From an uncultured Desulfobulbaceae bacterium (GTDB taxonomy: Bacteria; Desulfobacterota; Desulfobulbia; Desulfobulbales; Desulfobulbaceae), in contig CAMYLK010000008.1 in assembly GCA_947259225.1 (NCBI GenBank), forward strand, positions 62,001 through 126,000: a stretch of 64,000 nucleotides of DNA, given 5' to 3'. The notes beneath the pieces are model-generated. The model was given only the letters and a program-made list of their open reading frames with translations, did not search any database and was not told the origin of the DNA. The position numbers and the translations under genes were made by a program. This document shows, piece after piece, positions 45,257 to 53,647 of this stretch; the first letter of the stretch is position 1; every line of letters starts with the position of its first letter.

Positions 45257-45715
45257 ATGCTGAAAATAATATACGGACTGACCTACATCCTTACCCTTGT
45301 CATCCTCATATCCATAATTCTTTCAACCATTTCCTGTTCTCGGAAGCCTCAAATAGGGTTGAGTCAAAACCAACTGCTCCCTTGCCCCTCTACTCCTAAT
45401 TGCGTCTGTAGTGAATATCCTGGTCAAAGTGTCTTTGCTGAGCCGCTCAGGTTTACTGGATCTTCAGATAAAGCGTGGCGCCAAGCAAGAGATACGATAA
45501 CAGCAATGGGGGGAAGAATAGTTGAAGACAATAAATCCTATCTGCATGCCGTTTTTACATCACGCTTCCTCCGGTTTATCGACGATCTGGAGCTCAGGCT
45601 GGATGATACAGCAGGGGTGATTCATTTCCGTTCTGCCTCCAGAACCGGTTATTCCGATCTGGGCGTGAATAGAAAGAGGATTGAAGCTTTCCTGTTACTA
45701 TATACAAAGCAATGA
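45257..45715 (+). CDS. DUF1499 lipoprotein
   Basis: About 152 residues from ATG at 45257 (a TTG at 45242 is also possible). A hydrophobic segment ends with a lipobox (LSTISC), then DUF1499 begins with LPCPSTPNCVCSEYPG and continues with IVEDNKSYLHAVFTSRFLRFIDDLE, ending RSASRTGYSDLGVNRKRIEAF. The family is widespread and has no known activity; members occur with stress and photoprotection genes. The lipid anchor places it in the envelope. Confidence 0.88.
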   Translation: MLKIIYGLTYILTLVILISIILSTISCSRKPQIGLSQNQLLPCPSTPNCVCSEYPGQSVFAEPLRFTGSSDKAWRQARDTITAMGGRIVEDNKSYLHAVFTSRFLRFIDDLELRLDDTAGVIHFRSASRTGYSDLGVNRKRIEAFLLLYTKQ

Positions 45716-45763
45716 TTCATATTTTTGCTGAAGACTTGTATATGCTCTTCTGAAGGTATTGTT

Positions 45764-46216
45764 ATGTATACTTTGGAAAGAGAACAGATTGTTCATATAA
45801 GCTTGGCCGAAGCGTGGGATTTTCTAAGGAATCCTGGCAATCTTAACCAGATAACGCCGGACGATCTAGACTTTCAGATCATCTCTCCGGTTCCTGCAGT
45901 CATGTTTAACGGATTGATCATAGAATACAGGATAAGAATCCCGTATTTTGGTGTACACAAATGGATCGCTGAAATCAAGCACATCAGCGAGTTTAACTCC
46001 TTTGTTGACGAGCAGAGACTGGGCCCTTACTCTTTCTGGTATCATTACCATGAATTGAAAGAGGTCGAAAACGGTGTCAGGCTCATTGACCAAGAGTATT
46101 ATGAAGTTCCCTGCTCTTTTGCAGGCCGCTTAATACACTTTTTGATTATTTGAAAAACACTGAATCGGATTTTTGACCACCATCGTGAGAAACTAAGGGA
46201 AATCTTCAGAAACTGA
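45764..46216 (+). pseudogene. SRPBCC (CoxG-like) ligand-binding protein with in-frame TGA
   Basis: The ATG at 45764 follows GAAGG. The protein reads TLEREQIVHISLAEAWDFLR and NLNQITPDDLDFQIISP, characteristic of SRPBCC/polyketide-cyclase-like proteins. A TGA at 46151-46153 stops it after LIHFLII, but the same frame continues KTLNRIFDHHREKLREIF to a second stop at 46216, exactly the usual C-terminal helix. Relatives have Arg where TGA stands, consistent with CGA to TGA. The truncated product lacks about 20 residues and may be non-functional. Confidence 0.75.
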
Positions 46217-46427
46217 GCGATTTAAGATTTTCCATGACATGTTGTTTTGAAGCTAAAATTGTAAGGAAATATGTGGATGATCCTGTTTTTCAACGTGTAT
46301 AGCTGATGTCTCTAAAGTAAAACCTGATCTATATGATCTACCTTTGAAAAATACTAATCTTTGTAAATGCACTTGTGGACTGATGCAATATTTGTAAAGA
46401 GTTGAAATAAAGTGAGGAGGAAATCAC

Positions 46428-47513
46428 ATGAATACATGCAAATTATTTGAACCGTTCTCTATCGGTGGACTGCAGTTGAAAAATCGAATTGCCATGGCAC
46501 CTATGACCAGGGGACGGGCAGGGAATGAACGCGTGCCTAATGATCTCATGGCAGAATATTATTTCCAGAGATCAACTGCAGGGCTTCTTATAACAGAGGC
46601 AACAGTGATTTCGAAACAGGGCATTGGCTGGATTGGCTCCCCCGGAATTTATACCGATGAAATGGTTGATGGCTGGCGTAAGGTTACGGATAAAATTAAA
46701 CCCACAGGCACTCCCATTTTTCTCCAGTTATGGCATTGTGGCAGGGCATCACATAGCGATTTTCTTGATGGAGAGCTTCCAGTCTCCGCTTCGGCTGTAA
46801 AGCTGAACGGTGATCATCTTCACACCCCACTTGGCAGCAAACCGCATGAAACTCCAAGGGCGCTCACGGAAAATGAAATTGCGGCCATTGTGCAAGATTA
46901 CCGAAAGGCTGCACAGAATGCCAAGGCTGCAGGTTTTTCCGGGATAGAAGTACACGGTGCAAACGGTTACCTGATTAATCAGTTTCTAGACTCAACAACC
47001 AACCTGCGCCAGGATCAGTATGGCGGCAGTCTGGAAAACAGGTTCCGGTTTTTCAGGGAGGTTCTTGAGGTTGTCCTGGAGGTCTGGCCATCGGAGAAGG
47101 TTGGAGCCAGAATTTCGCCAAACGGTGTGTTCAATGATATGGGTTGTCCTGACTTCAGGGAGCTTTTTCTTTATGTTGCTGCCGAGATCAATAAGTTTAA
47201 TCTTGGCTATCTGCATATTATGGACGGCTTGGCCTTTGGTTTTCATGAAAAAGGCGAGCCAATGACCCTGGAGGAATTCAGGCCGGTTTTCAAGGGGGCT
47301 ATTATCGCCAACTGTGGTTATACGCAGGAAGTCGCTGAACAGAGAATCGTCGAAGATAATGCAGATATAATAGCCTTTGGACGACCTTATATCACCAATC
47401 CTGACCTTCCGGAACGGTTTAGAAATGGTTGGCCCCTCAACCCTGCAGAAGATATGACCTTATGGTATACCCCAGGACCTGAAGGGTATACAAATTATGC
47501 TCCGTTTAAATAA
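46428..47513 (+). CDS. Old Yellow Enzyme family alkene reductase
   Basis: A 361-residue FMN protein of the NemA/OYE class: LFEPFSIGGLQLKNRIAMAP then MTRGRA, FLQLWHCGRASHSDFL, GFSGIEVHGANGYLINQFLD, and the C-terminal ADIIAFGRPYITNPDLPERF. The active-site pair expected from HxxN appears as HGAN. Ribosome-binding site GAGGAG precedes the ATG. It reduces activated C=C bonds of electrophiles using NAD(P)H. It has no close operon partner. Confidence 0.92.
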   Translation: MNTCKLFEPFSIGGLQLKNRIAMAPMTRGRAGNERVPNDLMAEYYFQRSTAGLLITEATVISKQGIGWIGSPGIYTDEMVDGWRKVTDKIKPTGTPIFLQLWHCGRASHSDFLDGELPVSASAVKLNGDHLHTPLGSKPHETPRALTENEIAAIVQDYRKAAQNAKAAGFSGIEVHGANGYLINQFLDSTTNLRQDQYGGSLENRFRFFREVLEVVLEVWPSEKVGARISPNGVFNDMGCPDFRELFLYVAAEINKFNLGYLHIMDGLAFGFHEKGEPMTLEEFRPVFKGAIIANCGYTQEVAEQRIVEDNADIIAFGRPYITNPDLPERFRNGWPLNPAEDMTLWYTPGPEGYTNYAPFK

Positions 47514-47575
47514 TTATTTCCATTGCTGTAAACTGGATAGCTCAAATTGAGGGCTGCAATATCACGATACTTATA

Positions 47576-47638
47576 AGTGAAAAGAGATGTGGATTTCGTT
47601 TAAGTGGCAGGAGAGGGCAGTGGGTTGTTGATGTTGAG
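47576..47638 (+). repeat. 63-nt repeat, copy B
   Basis: Direct copy of 22641-22703 (about 54 of 63 positions match). It lies in the gene-free gap between the OYE and racemase genes. Confidence 0.65.
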
Positions 47639-47746
47639 TGATTTAGAATGGTTTTAAAGGATAAGTTAAATGTATAGGACATACCCCTATAAAATCATCT
47701 CAATAAGCAAATATGTAAATGCTGTAACTGAAGAACGGTATCATGG

Positions 47747-48841
47747 TTAGGCCAACTTGTTACCTTTACAATCGACAAATTGTTTTTTAACAAATGGAGA
47801 AGTCATGGCTGCGAGAAGAGCACCGTAATCCAGGTTGAATCGCACCTCATCTCCGACCTGTAGCTTATTTTTTTCGCTGTCGAGGATAAGATGGTCACTG
47901 CTTGATCCAAGTATCTCCAGATTTTTCTTGGGTGTCAATCCAGATGGAGGAACATCCTGCCTCCCCAAAGCAATAATTACTCTCTGGCGAGTTCCTCTAT
48001 CCTCGAAACTCTGAACATTTCCAAAGGCATCCTGACCGATTTTTCCGAATGGGAGGGAAGGTTTATCCTTTGATTCGATAACTTCGGCAATCAGTTGGAA
48101 AGCTTCAGTGTGTAAACCAGGGATTGGGTTTCGTCTCAAGGTTTCGCAACCTAAAAGAATGGACTCTCCCAGTCGAAGATTGTTGATTCTGCCGACATCT
48201 CGTCCAGAGTTGTACCATTTGTAATTTGCCGAATTTCCACCAGATATAACTTCTAAATTAATATTAAATTCTCGTTTGATGCTGTCTGCCAGCATTGATA
48301 ATTCACGCATGTTTGTATCATCTGGTTCAACGCCACCATAACAAGCCAGGTTGCACCCAATACCGACAATTTGTATATGGGGCAGAGAAAGGGTTGTCTT
48401 GATACATTGAGAAAGATCACGGGGAAGTATACCTTCACGCAGATCACCCAACTCAACCATTACAATAACCTGATGATTAATATTATGTCCTTTCGCATAA
48501 TAAGAAAGTTCCTTCAGTGTTTCAATTTCGGTGTTAAGGCTAATGTCTGCATTGTTGACAACAGATTCAGCCCGGCTTTTTGGAGTTCTTAAAAGAACAA
48601 ACTTCGTTGATATCCCCGCCTTTCTCATTTTTTGAATGTTTTCAATGCGAGAGTCGGCAATAAAACCAACTTTACCTTCAATCATTGCCGCAACAATAGA
48701 AGGTTCTCCGAGCACTGCTTTGGAAACTCCCATTATTGATATACCTTTTTTTGCATACAACTCAGATAGCATGCGGGCATTATCGCGTATTTTGGAAAGT
48801 GAAATTTCTATTCTTGGTATAAATGATGTCATTCTTTTCAA
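47747..48841 (-). CDS. PLP-dependent amino-acid racemase (ornithine/alanine racemase-like)
   Basis: A 364-residue fold-type III PLP enzyme. The lysine forming the Schiff base is in IMGVSKAVLG near residue 40; later blocks are ISGGNSANYKWYNSG, INNLRLGESILLGC and the C-terminal barrel with LDYGALLAAMTSPFV. The layout resembles the ornithine racemase (Orr) branch more than true Alr. It lies 141 nt downstream of a DUF1611 gene on the same strand. Substrate is inferred from that context and from the LOR/SDH gene nearby. Confidence 0.85.
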   Translation of the reverse strand: MKRMTSFIPRIEISLSKIRDNARMLSELYAKKGISIMGVSKAVLGEPSIVAAMIEGKVGFIADSRIENIQKMRKAGISTKFVLLRTPKSRAESVVNNADISLNTEIETLKELSYYAKGHNINHQVIVMVELGDLREGILPRDLSQCIKTTLSLPHIQIVGIGCNLACYGGVEPDDTNMRELSMLADSIKREFNINLEVISGGNSANYKWYNSGRDVGRINNLRLGESILLGCETLRRNPIPGLHTEAFQLIAEVIESKDKPSLPFGKIGQDAFGNVQSFEDRGTRQRVIIALGRQDVPPSGLTPKKNLEILGSSSDHLILDSEKNKLQVGDEVRFNLDYGALLAAMTSPFVKKQFVDCKGNKLA

Positions 48842-48982
48842 TGTGCCATGTCTACATCTTTCCCGGTTTGGGAGTTTTGATGTGAATACGACTCATCCGC
48901 GGAAAAAGCCGGTAGAGATATGAAGTGTATCATTAAGAGGTATGCATGCTCGTTATGAGCAATGCGTGTGTCTTTATAATCC

Positions 48983-50155
48983 TTAAATTCCTGTAGCCTG
49001 TACTAAACCAGAGCAAGGTGCAAGTTTTCTGGTGCGCTGTTTATTCATATATTCTGCCTGTATTTCTTTTTTAGAATGCATGCGTTCGGTTTTCTGCTTC
49101 AGTTTTGGAAAATGGCTTCCTAACGTTTGAATAAGCTTTTGGCAGCCGTGACTCAATACATCTGTTGTTGGCAGTTGGAGACGTTTTTCATACTCAGTTA
49201 TGATTTCAAGGACTTGTTTTTTTGCAAGGTTTTCATGGTTTAATGCAATAGCCATTACCTTGGTTTGTGAAATAGCTTCAATCAGTTTAATTTCGCTCTC
49301 AATGACTGGCATTGCCAGTTGAGGAAAATCGCACCGTTTTTTTCTGTCTGGCGCATGTTGAAGGATAATGCCATCAGGCATACTGCCTTTCAAAATACCA
49401 AGAGAACTCATAAATGCAGGATGACTGACAGCACTCTGTCCCTCCACTAAAATGATGTCAGGACTTTCGTTATAAAACGCCTGGACAACAGCGTTTTCTA
49501 TTTCACCGACTACAAATTGGGAAGTTAGTGCATCGATCGATACGCCATACTTTGCTCCCTGCATCAATCCACTTTGACCTGTCGCTACCAGTACCGATTT
49601 TATGCCAAGTTTATTGAGAGCATTGTTAAGCTCTACAGCGGTAGTCCTTTTGCCGCAGGCACAATCGGTACCCAACATGGCGATTACCGGAATATTGACC
49701 TCTGATATTCGACCAGTAAAAACATGCAGATCTTTCAATTGTGGAGATTTCCTGATGTCTTTAATCTTGATATTGTTTTGGACTGCCATGTCAGCGAATT
49801 CAAGATCTTCGGAGAATAGTTGATGAAGACCGTTAATGATGTCCATTCCAGCCTTCATCGCTTCTATTATGAGAAACCTTTCTTCATTTGATAAAAATGT
49901 CTCCAGAGGTGCTTTTCCATAAATATAACAATCAGGAACATCTGAAAGTTTACTCAAAGCATCTTTCAGATTTGCAAAGATGGGAATACCATTTCTACCT
50001 TCCTGTAGTTCCTCCCCTGTATCCTTACCGGCTAAAGAACTATCGATAACTCCGACAATAGTATAAATTTCAGAGTGACGGATGAGTCCTGTGGCTGTTT
50101 TTCCGTCCACCAGGCCAAATTGGTTTTCGCAGTAAACTAAGGCTGTTTTTTTCAT
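48983..50155 (-). CDS. DUF1611 P-loop protein (DgcN-like D-amino-acid N-acyltransferase family)
   Basis: A 390-residue protein with an N-terminal Rossmann-like domain (ALVYCENQFGLVDGKTATGL) and a P-loop domain with Walker A MLGTDCACGKRTTAVEL near residues 160-176 and Walker B-like PDIILVEGQSAVSHP. DUF1611 members include DgcN, reported as an N-acetyltransferase acting on D-glutamate, usually paired with an epimerase DgcA. Here the pair partner is a PLP racemase. A role in D-amino-acid use or salvage is inferred. Confidence 0.85.
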   Translation of the reverse strand: MKKTALVYCENQFGLVDGKTATGLIRHSEIYTIVGVIDSSLAGKDTGEELQEGRNGIPIFANLKDALSKLSDVPDCYIYGKAPLETFLSNEERFLIIEAMKAGMDIINGLHQLFSEDLEFADMAVQNNIKIKDIRKSPQLKDLHVFTGRISEVNIPVIAMLGTDCACGKRTTAVELNNALNKLGIKSVLVATGQSGLMQGAKYGVSIDALTSQFVVGEIENAVVQAFYNESPDIILVEGQSAVSHPAFMSSLGILKGSMPDGIILQHAPDRKKRCDFPQLAMPVIESEIKLIEAISQTKVMAIALNHENLAKKQVLEIITEYEKRLQLPTTDVLSHGCQKLIQTLGSHFPKLKQKTERMHSKKEIQAEYMNKQRTRKLAPCSGLVQATGI

Positions 50156-50510
50156 GATAACTAGTAAATTTATCCTTTGATTTTTTTCAATATTTCAACA
50201 AGGACGATAAATGTCATAACATGTTAAAATACAGGATTTTTTTCCATGCATAAAATTGCATAAAAATTGTTGTTAATAATGCAGTGTACTATTAAAGCGA
50301 TTTTTTTTTATAATCGTTTTCTAAAATTAAAATTTAGCGACTAAGAGAAAAACAGAGACAAGAATAATAAGAAACGTATTAAATTATCTCCAGGTCTTGG
50401 CAGAAATATGGAAAAAGCTTTTCTTCTATCAGTTAACGCTTCTTTACAGGCGGATTGGTATTGCACAAGAATTGAGAGTTAGCTTGGTAATTTATTGTAT
50501 CCATTTTGAG
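50156..50510. other. Intergenic region, nothing recognised
   Basis: About 350 AT-rich nt between the DUF1611 gene and an uncharacterised gene, both minus strand. Several A/T runs but no hairpin with clear pairing and no gene. Confidence 0.4.
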
Positions 50511-51011
50511 CTATTGGCAACGTTGCCGTACAGATTGATAGGGCATTCCTTCCACTAACTCATATCTTTCTGCACGTATAAACCAGAATGCCAGTCCACC
50601 TGTGTTGTGGTTTATTTCCGGCTGTTTTTTAGAATTTCGAACACCCAGTGATCCTTTACGGCCGGTTTTCTGCCACCCACGTCTCTGCATTATCATGCGT
50701 ACAACCACGCCAATCGCCTGGCGTAATCGTTTGCTTCTTTGAGTTTGTATATCTGATAAAGATCGATCGATAGCTGGATGTGATTCAAGTTCTCGAACAA
50801 CTCCGGCTAAAGGAGGTCTGTCGTGGTGAATTTCGGCTTCCTCCATGCGGCGCTGTCTGTTTTCATTATTAAAGAATTCGAGAACTTGGACGAAAGATTG
50901 TTCCGAATCGTTCACAACATCAGAAAACCTACGACCTTGAATGTCTTCAAGAAACTTCTCAAGAGAGATTGTCACGCTGGGCGTTATGATCTTTTCTTTA
51001 TTTGATGTCAT
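50511..51011 (-). CDS. Uncharacterised protein, 166 residues
   Basis: Begun at ATG 51011 (MTSNKEKIITPSVTISLEKF); an upstream ATG at 51113 would add an unlikely 34 residues. It is hydrophilic, strongly charged, with a basic middle (RSKRLRQAIGVVVRMIMQRRGWQK) and no Cys until the last residues; a coiled-coil or nucleic-acid-binding role would fit. I recognise no family. It is divergent from the LOR/SDH gene with a 0.24-kb gap. Confidence 0.5.
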   Translation of the reverse strand: MTSNKEKIITPSVTISLEKFLEDIQGRRFSDVVNDSEQSFVQVLEFFNNENRQRRMEEAEIHHDRPPLAGVVRELESHPAIDRSLSDIQTQRSKRLRQAIGVVVRMIMQRRGWQKTGRKGSLGVRNSKKQPEINHNTGGLAFWFIRAERYELVEGMPYQSVRQRCQ

Positions 51012-51251
51012 CGTTATGTTATAAACAATATTTGCAAGTACATTTTTTGTAACTGCAAATAATGTACATCTAATATCCAAAAAAAACAATAGTGAATAAT
51101 CAGGAATGATCATAGATGGTATTAGCTATTAAATTTTCAATAATCATTTAGTCATGGTGTCAGAGTAGTTTTCAAACACTCATTAACCTCTCAATTTGTT
51201 GTGATTGAAGTGTCAAAGGTCAAGTGAATACATAGGATGGAATTCTAGAAA

Positions 51252-52364
51252 ATGCCATTTATACTTCCCGAATTCAAACCACCAGATTTTAGCAAATCGT
51301 CACTTAGTCTTGCGCCTCCAGTGCTAACCAAAAAGGTAATATGTAATGGTGTTGCACCTGATGGTTATCACGGTACATCAAATTATCCTGAATATGTTCA
51401 TCTTGGAGGCGAAAAATGGATTCTTGTGGCGGAAAGCCGTATGGACTGTGTTCTCATATTGCGTGAAGACATTATCGAAGTTGTCGAAGCTCGCCGTCTA
51501 AAGAAAGGCGATAATGTTATTATTGGTCGAACGGAGAACGGAGAAGAGGGTATCTTTGTTCATACCAATGGGTTTGATGTTGATACCCAGGAAAACGCCG
51601 ATAAATTCTCTTTCCGTACTCGCGAAACACGTGAAACATCATTTTCACGAAGTTATGACATGCTATACAACCTTTTGCGTCATGATCGGCAGCATGGCTA
51701 CATTGTCTGGGTGCTTGGACCAGCGGTAGCATTCGACAAGGATAGTCGCGACGCTATGCAAAATATTATTGAGGCAGGATATTGCAATGCATTATTAGCT
51801 GGCAATGCCCTGGCAACACACGATTTGGAAGCGGCTCTGTACCGGACTGGGCTTGGACAAGGCATTTACACCCAAGCACCGAAACCGCAAGGACATTATC
51901 ACCACCTTGATATCCTGAATACCGTTCGTAAATCAGGATCTATCAAAGAGACAATCAAGATTCTCGAAATAAACGACGGGATCATGTACGCCTGTGAAAA
52001 ATGCGATGTGCCATATATGCTGGCTGGTTCAATCAGAGATGATGGACCTCTCCCGGAAGTTATTTCCAATGTCTATCAAGCACAGGATGCGATGCGGTTT
52101 CATGCGCAGAGGGCAACAACTGTTATCGCAATGGCTACGCAGTTACATTCTATTGCTTTTGGAAATATGACACCAAGCTATAGAGTAATGAGAGATGAAG
52201 TGGTACGCCCTGTATATTTTTACATAGTTGATATATCAGAATTCAGCATAGACAAACTTGCCAACCGTGGATCCACACAAGCAACGTCAGTCGTGACAAA
52301 CGTTCAGGATTTTATTGTCAACTTGTCGAAAAACTTGATGGTGACAACAGAACACTCCAACTGA
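51252..52364 (+). CDS. LOR/SDH-domain protein (TIGR00300, ornithine-cyclodeaminase-like)
   Basis: A 370-residue protein of the LOR/SDH bifunctional-enzyme domain family: VGEK-type N-terminal barrel, then VWVLGPAVAFDKDSRDAM, LAGNALATHDLEAALYRTGLG, INDGIMYACEKCDVPYMLAGS and IRDDGPLPEVISNVYQAQDAM. Archaeal and cyanobacterial relatives (C-terminal domain of ArgE/ArgZ) convert ornithine to proline with NAD. It lacks an N-terminal arginine dihydrolase domain. With the racemase and DUF1611 genes 1-4 kb away on the other strand it suggests ornithine or D-ornithine metabolism. Confidence 0.8.
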   Translation: MPFILPEFKPPDFSKSSLSLAPPVLTKKVICNGVAPDGYHGTSNYPEYVHLGGEKWILVAESRMDCVLILREDIIEVVEARRLKKGDNVIIGRTENGEEGIFVHTNGFDVDTQENADKFSFRTRETRETSFSRSYDMLYNLLRHDRQHGYIVWVLGPAVAFDKDSRDAMQNIIEAGYCNALLAGNALATHDLEAALYRTGLGQGIYTQAPKPQGHYHHLDILNTVRKSGSIKETIKILEINDGIMYACEKCDVPYMLAGSIRDDGPLPEVISNVYQAQDAMRFHAQRATTVIAMATQLHSIAFGNMTPSYRVMRDEVVRPVYFYIVDISEFSIDKLANRGSTQATSVVTNVQDFIVNLSKNLMVTTEHSN

Positions 52365-52525
52365 CTGGCAATCCTTAGGCCGACAATGCAGCAGCTAGAT
52401 TTGGTCTCTTCCGGTACATATCCAGGATCATAAGATAAATAATTGTCCGGCAGCAAAACCAGGAAACGTCTAAAATTTTGGAGCTATGCTAAATGATTTT
52501 CACTATCCAGGGTAACCCCTTATTT

Positions 52526-52554
52526 TTGATTAGATGTTATGTTTGTGGTATAAT
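52526..52554 (+). promoter_or_regulatory. Sigma-70-type promoter
   Basis: TTGATT (52526-52531), a 17-nt spacer and TATAAT (52549-52554): near-consensus -35 and consensus -10 with ideal spacing. It points at the 39-residue gene starting at 52751. Confidence 0.75.
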
Positions 52555-52673
52555 TTAGAATATAAACTTCCATCTGATCAGGCTTTCTCTTGTAGGAGAG
52601 CAGGATGTTCCATGGTCCCTAAGGACTGACCACCCCCGTCTCAATATTCATCATTATAAAAATTTTCAGGGCA

Positions 52674-52709
52674 TCATTGATCAGGCTTAGCCTTATCTGC
52701 CTGCAATGA
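52674..52709 (+). promoter_or_regulatory. Leader hairpin before the 39-residue gene
   Basis: TCATTG pairs with CAATGA and AGGC with GCCT, with short internal bulges. It ends about 40 nt before the start codon and may regulate translation or RNA stability. Confidence 0.45.
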
Positions 52710-52750
52710 GTGACTCAAAGATTACCACTCAATTATTAGGAGAGCGCACC

Positions 52751-52870
52751 ATGACAAAAGAACGAAAAAGCAACAGAGAAGGAAAGAAAAAACCAGCCAT
52801 GACTCCGAAGGAAAAAAAGGCTGCAAAGAGATCTAAAAATGAAGCAAAGAATTTATTGACCAAAGAATAG
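52751..52870 (+). CDS. 39-residue highly basic protein
   Basis: Starts MTKERKSNREGKKKPAMTP and ends KNEAKNLLTKE. Nearly half of its residues are Lys or Arg, with no hydrophobic core, so it is probably disordered and binds nucleic acid or ribosomes. Ribosome-binding site AGGAG, a strong promoter 0.2 kb upstream and a structured leader support a real, well-expressed gene. Comparable short KEKKAAK-rich proteins are found in several bacteria, without known function. Confidence 0.75.
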   Translation: MTKERKSNREGKKKPAMTPKEKKAAKRSKNEAKNLLTKE

Positions 52871-53303
52871 CCGCATTAAATTTGAATAAGGCTGTCACCT
52901 GAATTCGTGACTGCTATCAATGTGTATGGATCGTAACAGGATGAATGTAGGTTGAAAGTCATTGTAAAAGCCCTTGATGTTTATTCACCTCGCCGCCCTT
53001 CGGGTGTCCGTCAGCGGCCCGTCTGCTGTGGCAGTAACTCTATGATGTCACATAAGGATAATCAAAATCGTTCCTTTATTGCATACAGACCACTGACGAC
53101 CATCATGGATTCAGGTGACAGAAATGTCAGCCCTGCTTTTTTTTAAAAACTACAGCTGAGCAGCTTGAATTATTGCGGAGCTAAATTATTTACTGCAAAG
53201 CTTATTTATCTGTAACTATTCTGCGTAATGTCAAAAAGGGACAAAAAACATTGAACTGTAACTGTTCAGAAGTATCCCAAATTCATTCAGATAAGCGCAG
53301 ACT

Positions 53304-53353
53304 CCGAGCAGGCCGCCAAACTATAGCTCGGCTATGTGAGACGGCCTGATCGG
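53304..53353. repeat. Large imperfect palindrome with inner stem
   Basis: CCGAGCAGGCCG (53304-53315) pairs with CGGCCTGATCGG (53342-53353) except one mismatch, enclosing TAGC-tcg-GCTA. No T-run follows. Could be a REP unit or the boundary of inserted DNA. Confidence 0.55.
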
Positions 53354-53384
53354 ACGAAGATAGGGTGCTGCTGAATAGTTATTA

Positions 53385-53414
53385 TTTATTTTTGGCTTTG
53401 AAATCAAAAATAAA
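53385..53414. repeat. A/T-rich hairpin
   Basis: TTTATTTTTG and CAAAAATAAA are exact complements separated by ten bases, about 235 nt upstream of the ndvB start. Confidence 0.5.
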
Positions 53415-53647
53415 AGTTTCGACGTCACTGTTAATGAGTACCAGAACGGCCTTAATTTCTCTCTAAACAGGTTTAAGGAAATGAGATCGAATGTGGTAAA
53501 TGGCAGAGTGTACAAAAATACACAGGCCTTCAGATCGGTACAGGGCTGAAGGGCACGAGTTCGAGCGAGGAGAATGTCATAACCATCAAAGAGCACGGAT
53601 TTTCGGAACGCATACGGAATACGCTGCGTAACGCCCAGGAAACTGAG

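Larger units (their letters stand above)
52365..52750. other. Promoter and structured leader of the 39-residue protein gene
   Basis: The first half holds nothing obvious. The second half starts at a strong promoter (52526-52554) and would give a leader of about 190 nt with hairpins, including the bulged stem 52674-52709 (TCATTG/CAATGA and AGGC/GCCT). Confidence 0.55.
52871..53647. other. Intergenic region with two hairpins before ndvB
   Basis: It contains the hairpins 53304-53353 and 53385-53414. From about 53473 the ndvB frame is already open but has no ATG, GTG or TTG before 53648. No other gene is credible. Confidence 0.5.

Noticed and set aside
46151-46153. In-frame TGA as selenocysteine codon
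   Set aside because: Family members have Arg, not Cys, at this place, no selenocysteine insertion hairpin is apparent directly after it, and a CGA to TGA change is simpler.
52952-53146. 64-codon plus-strand frame
   Set aside because: Odd composition, no ribosome-binding site and no recognisable domain; probably chance.
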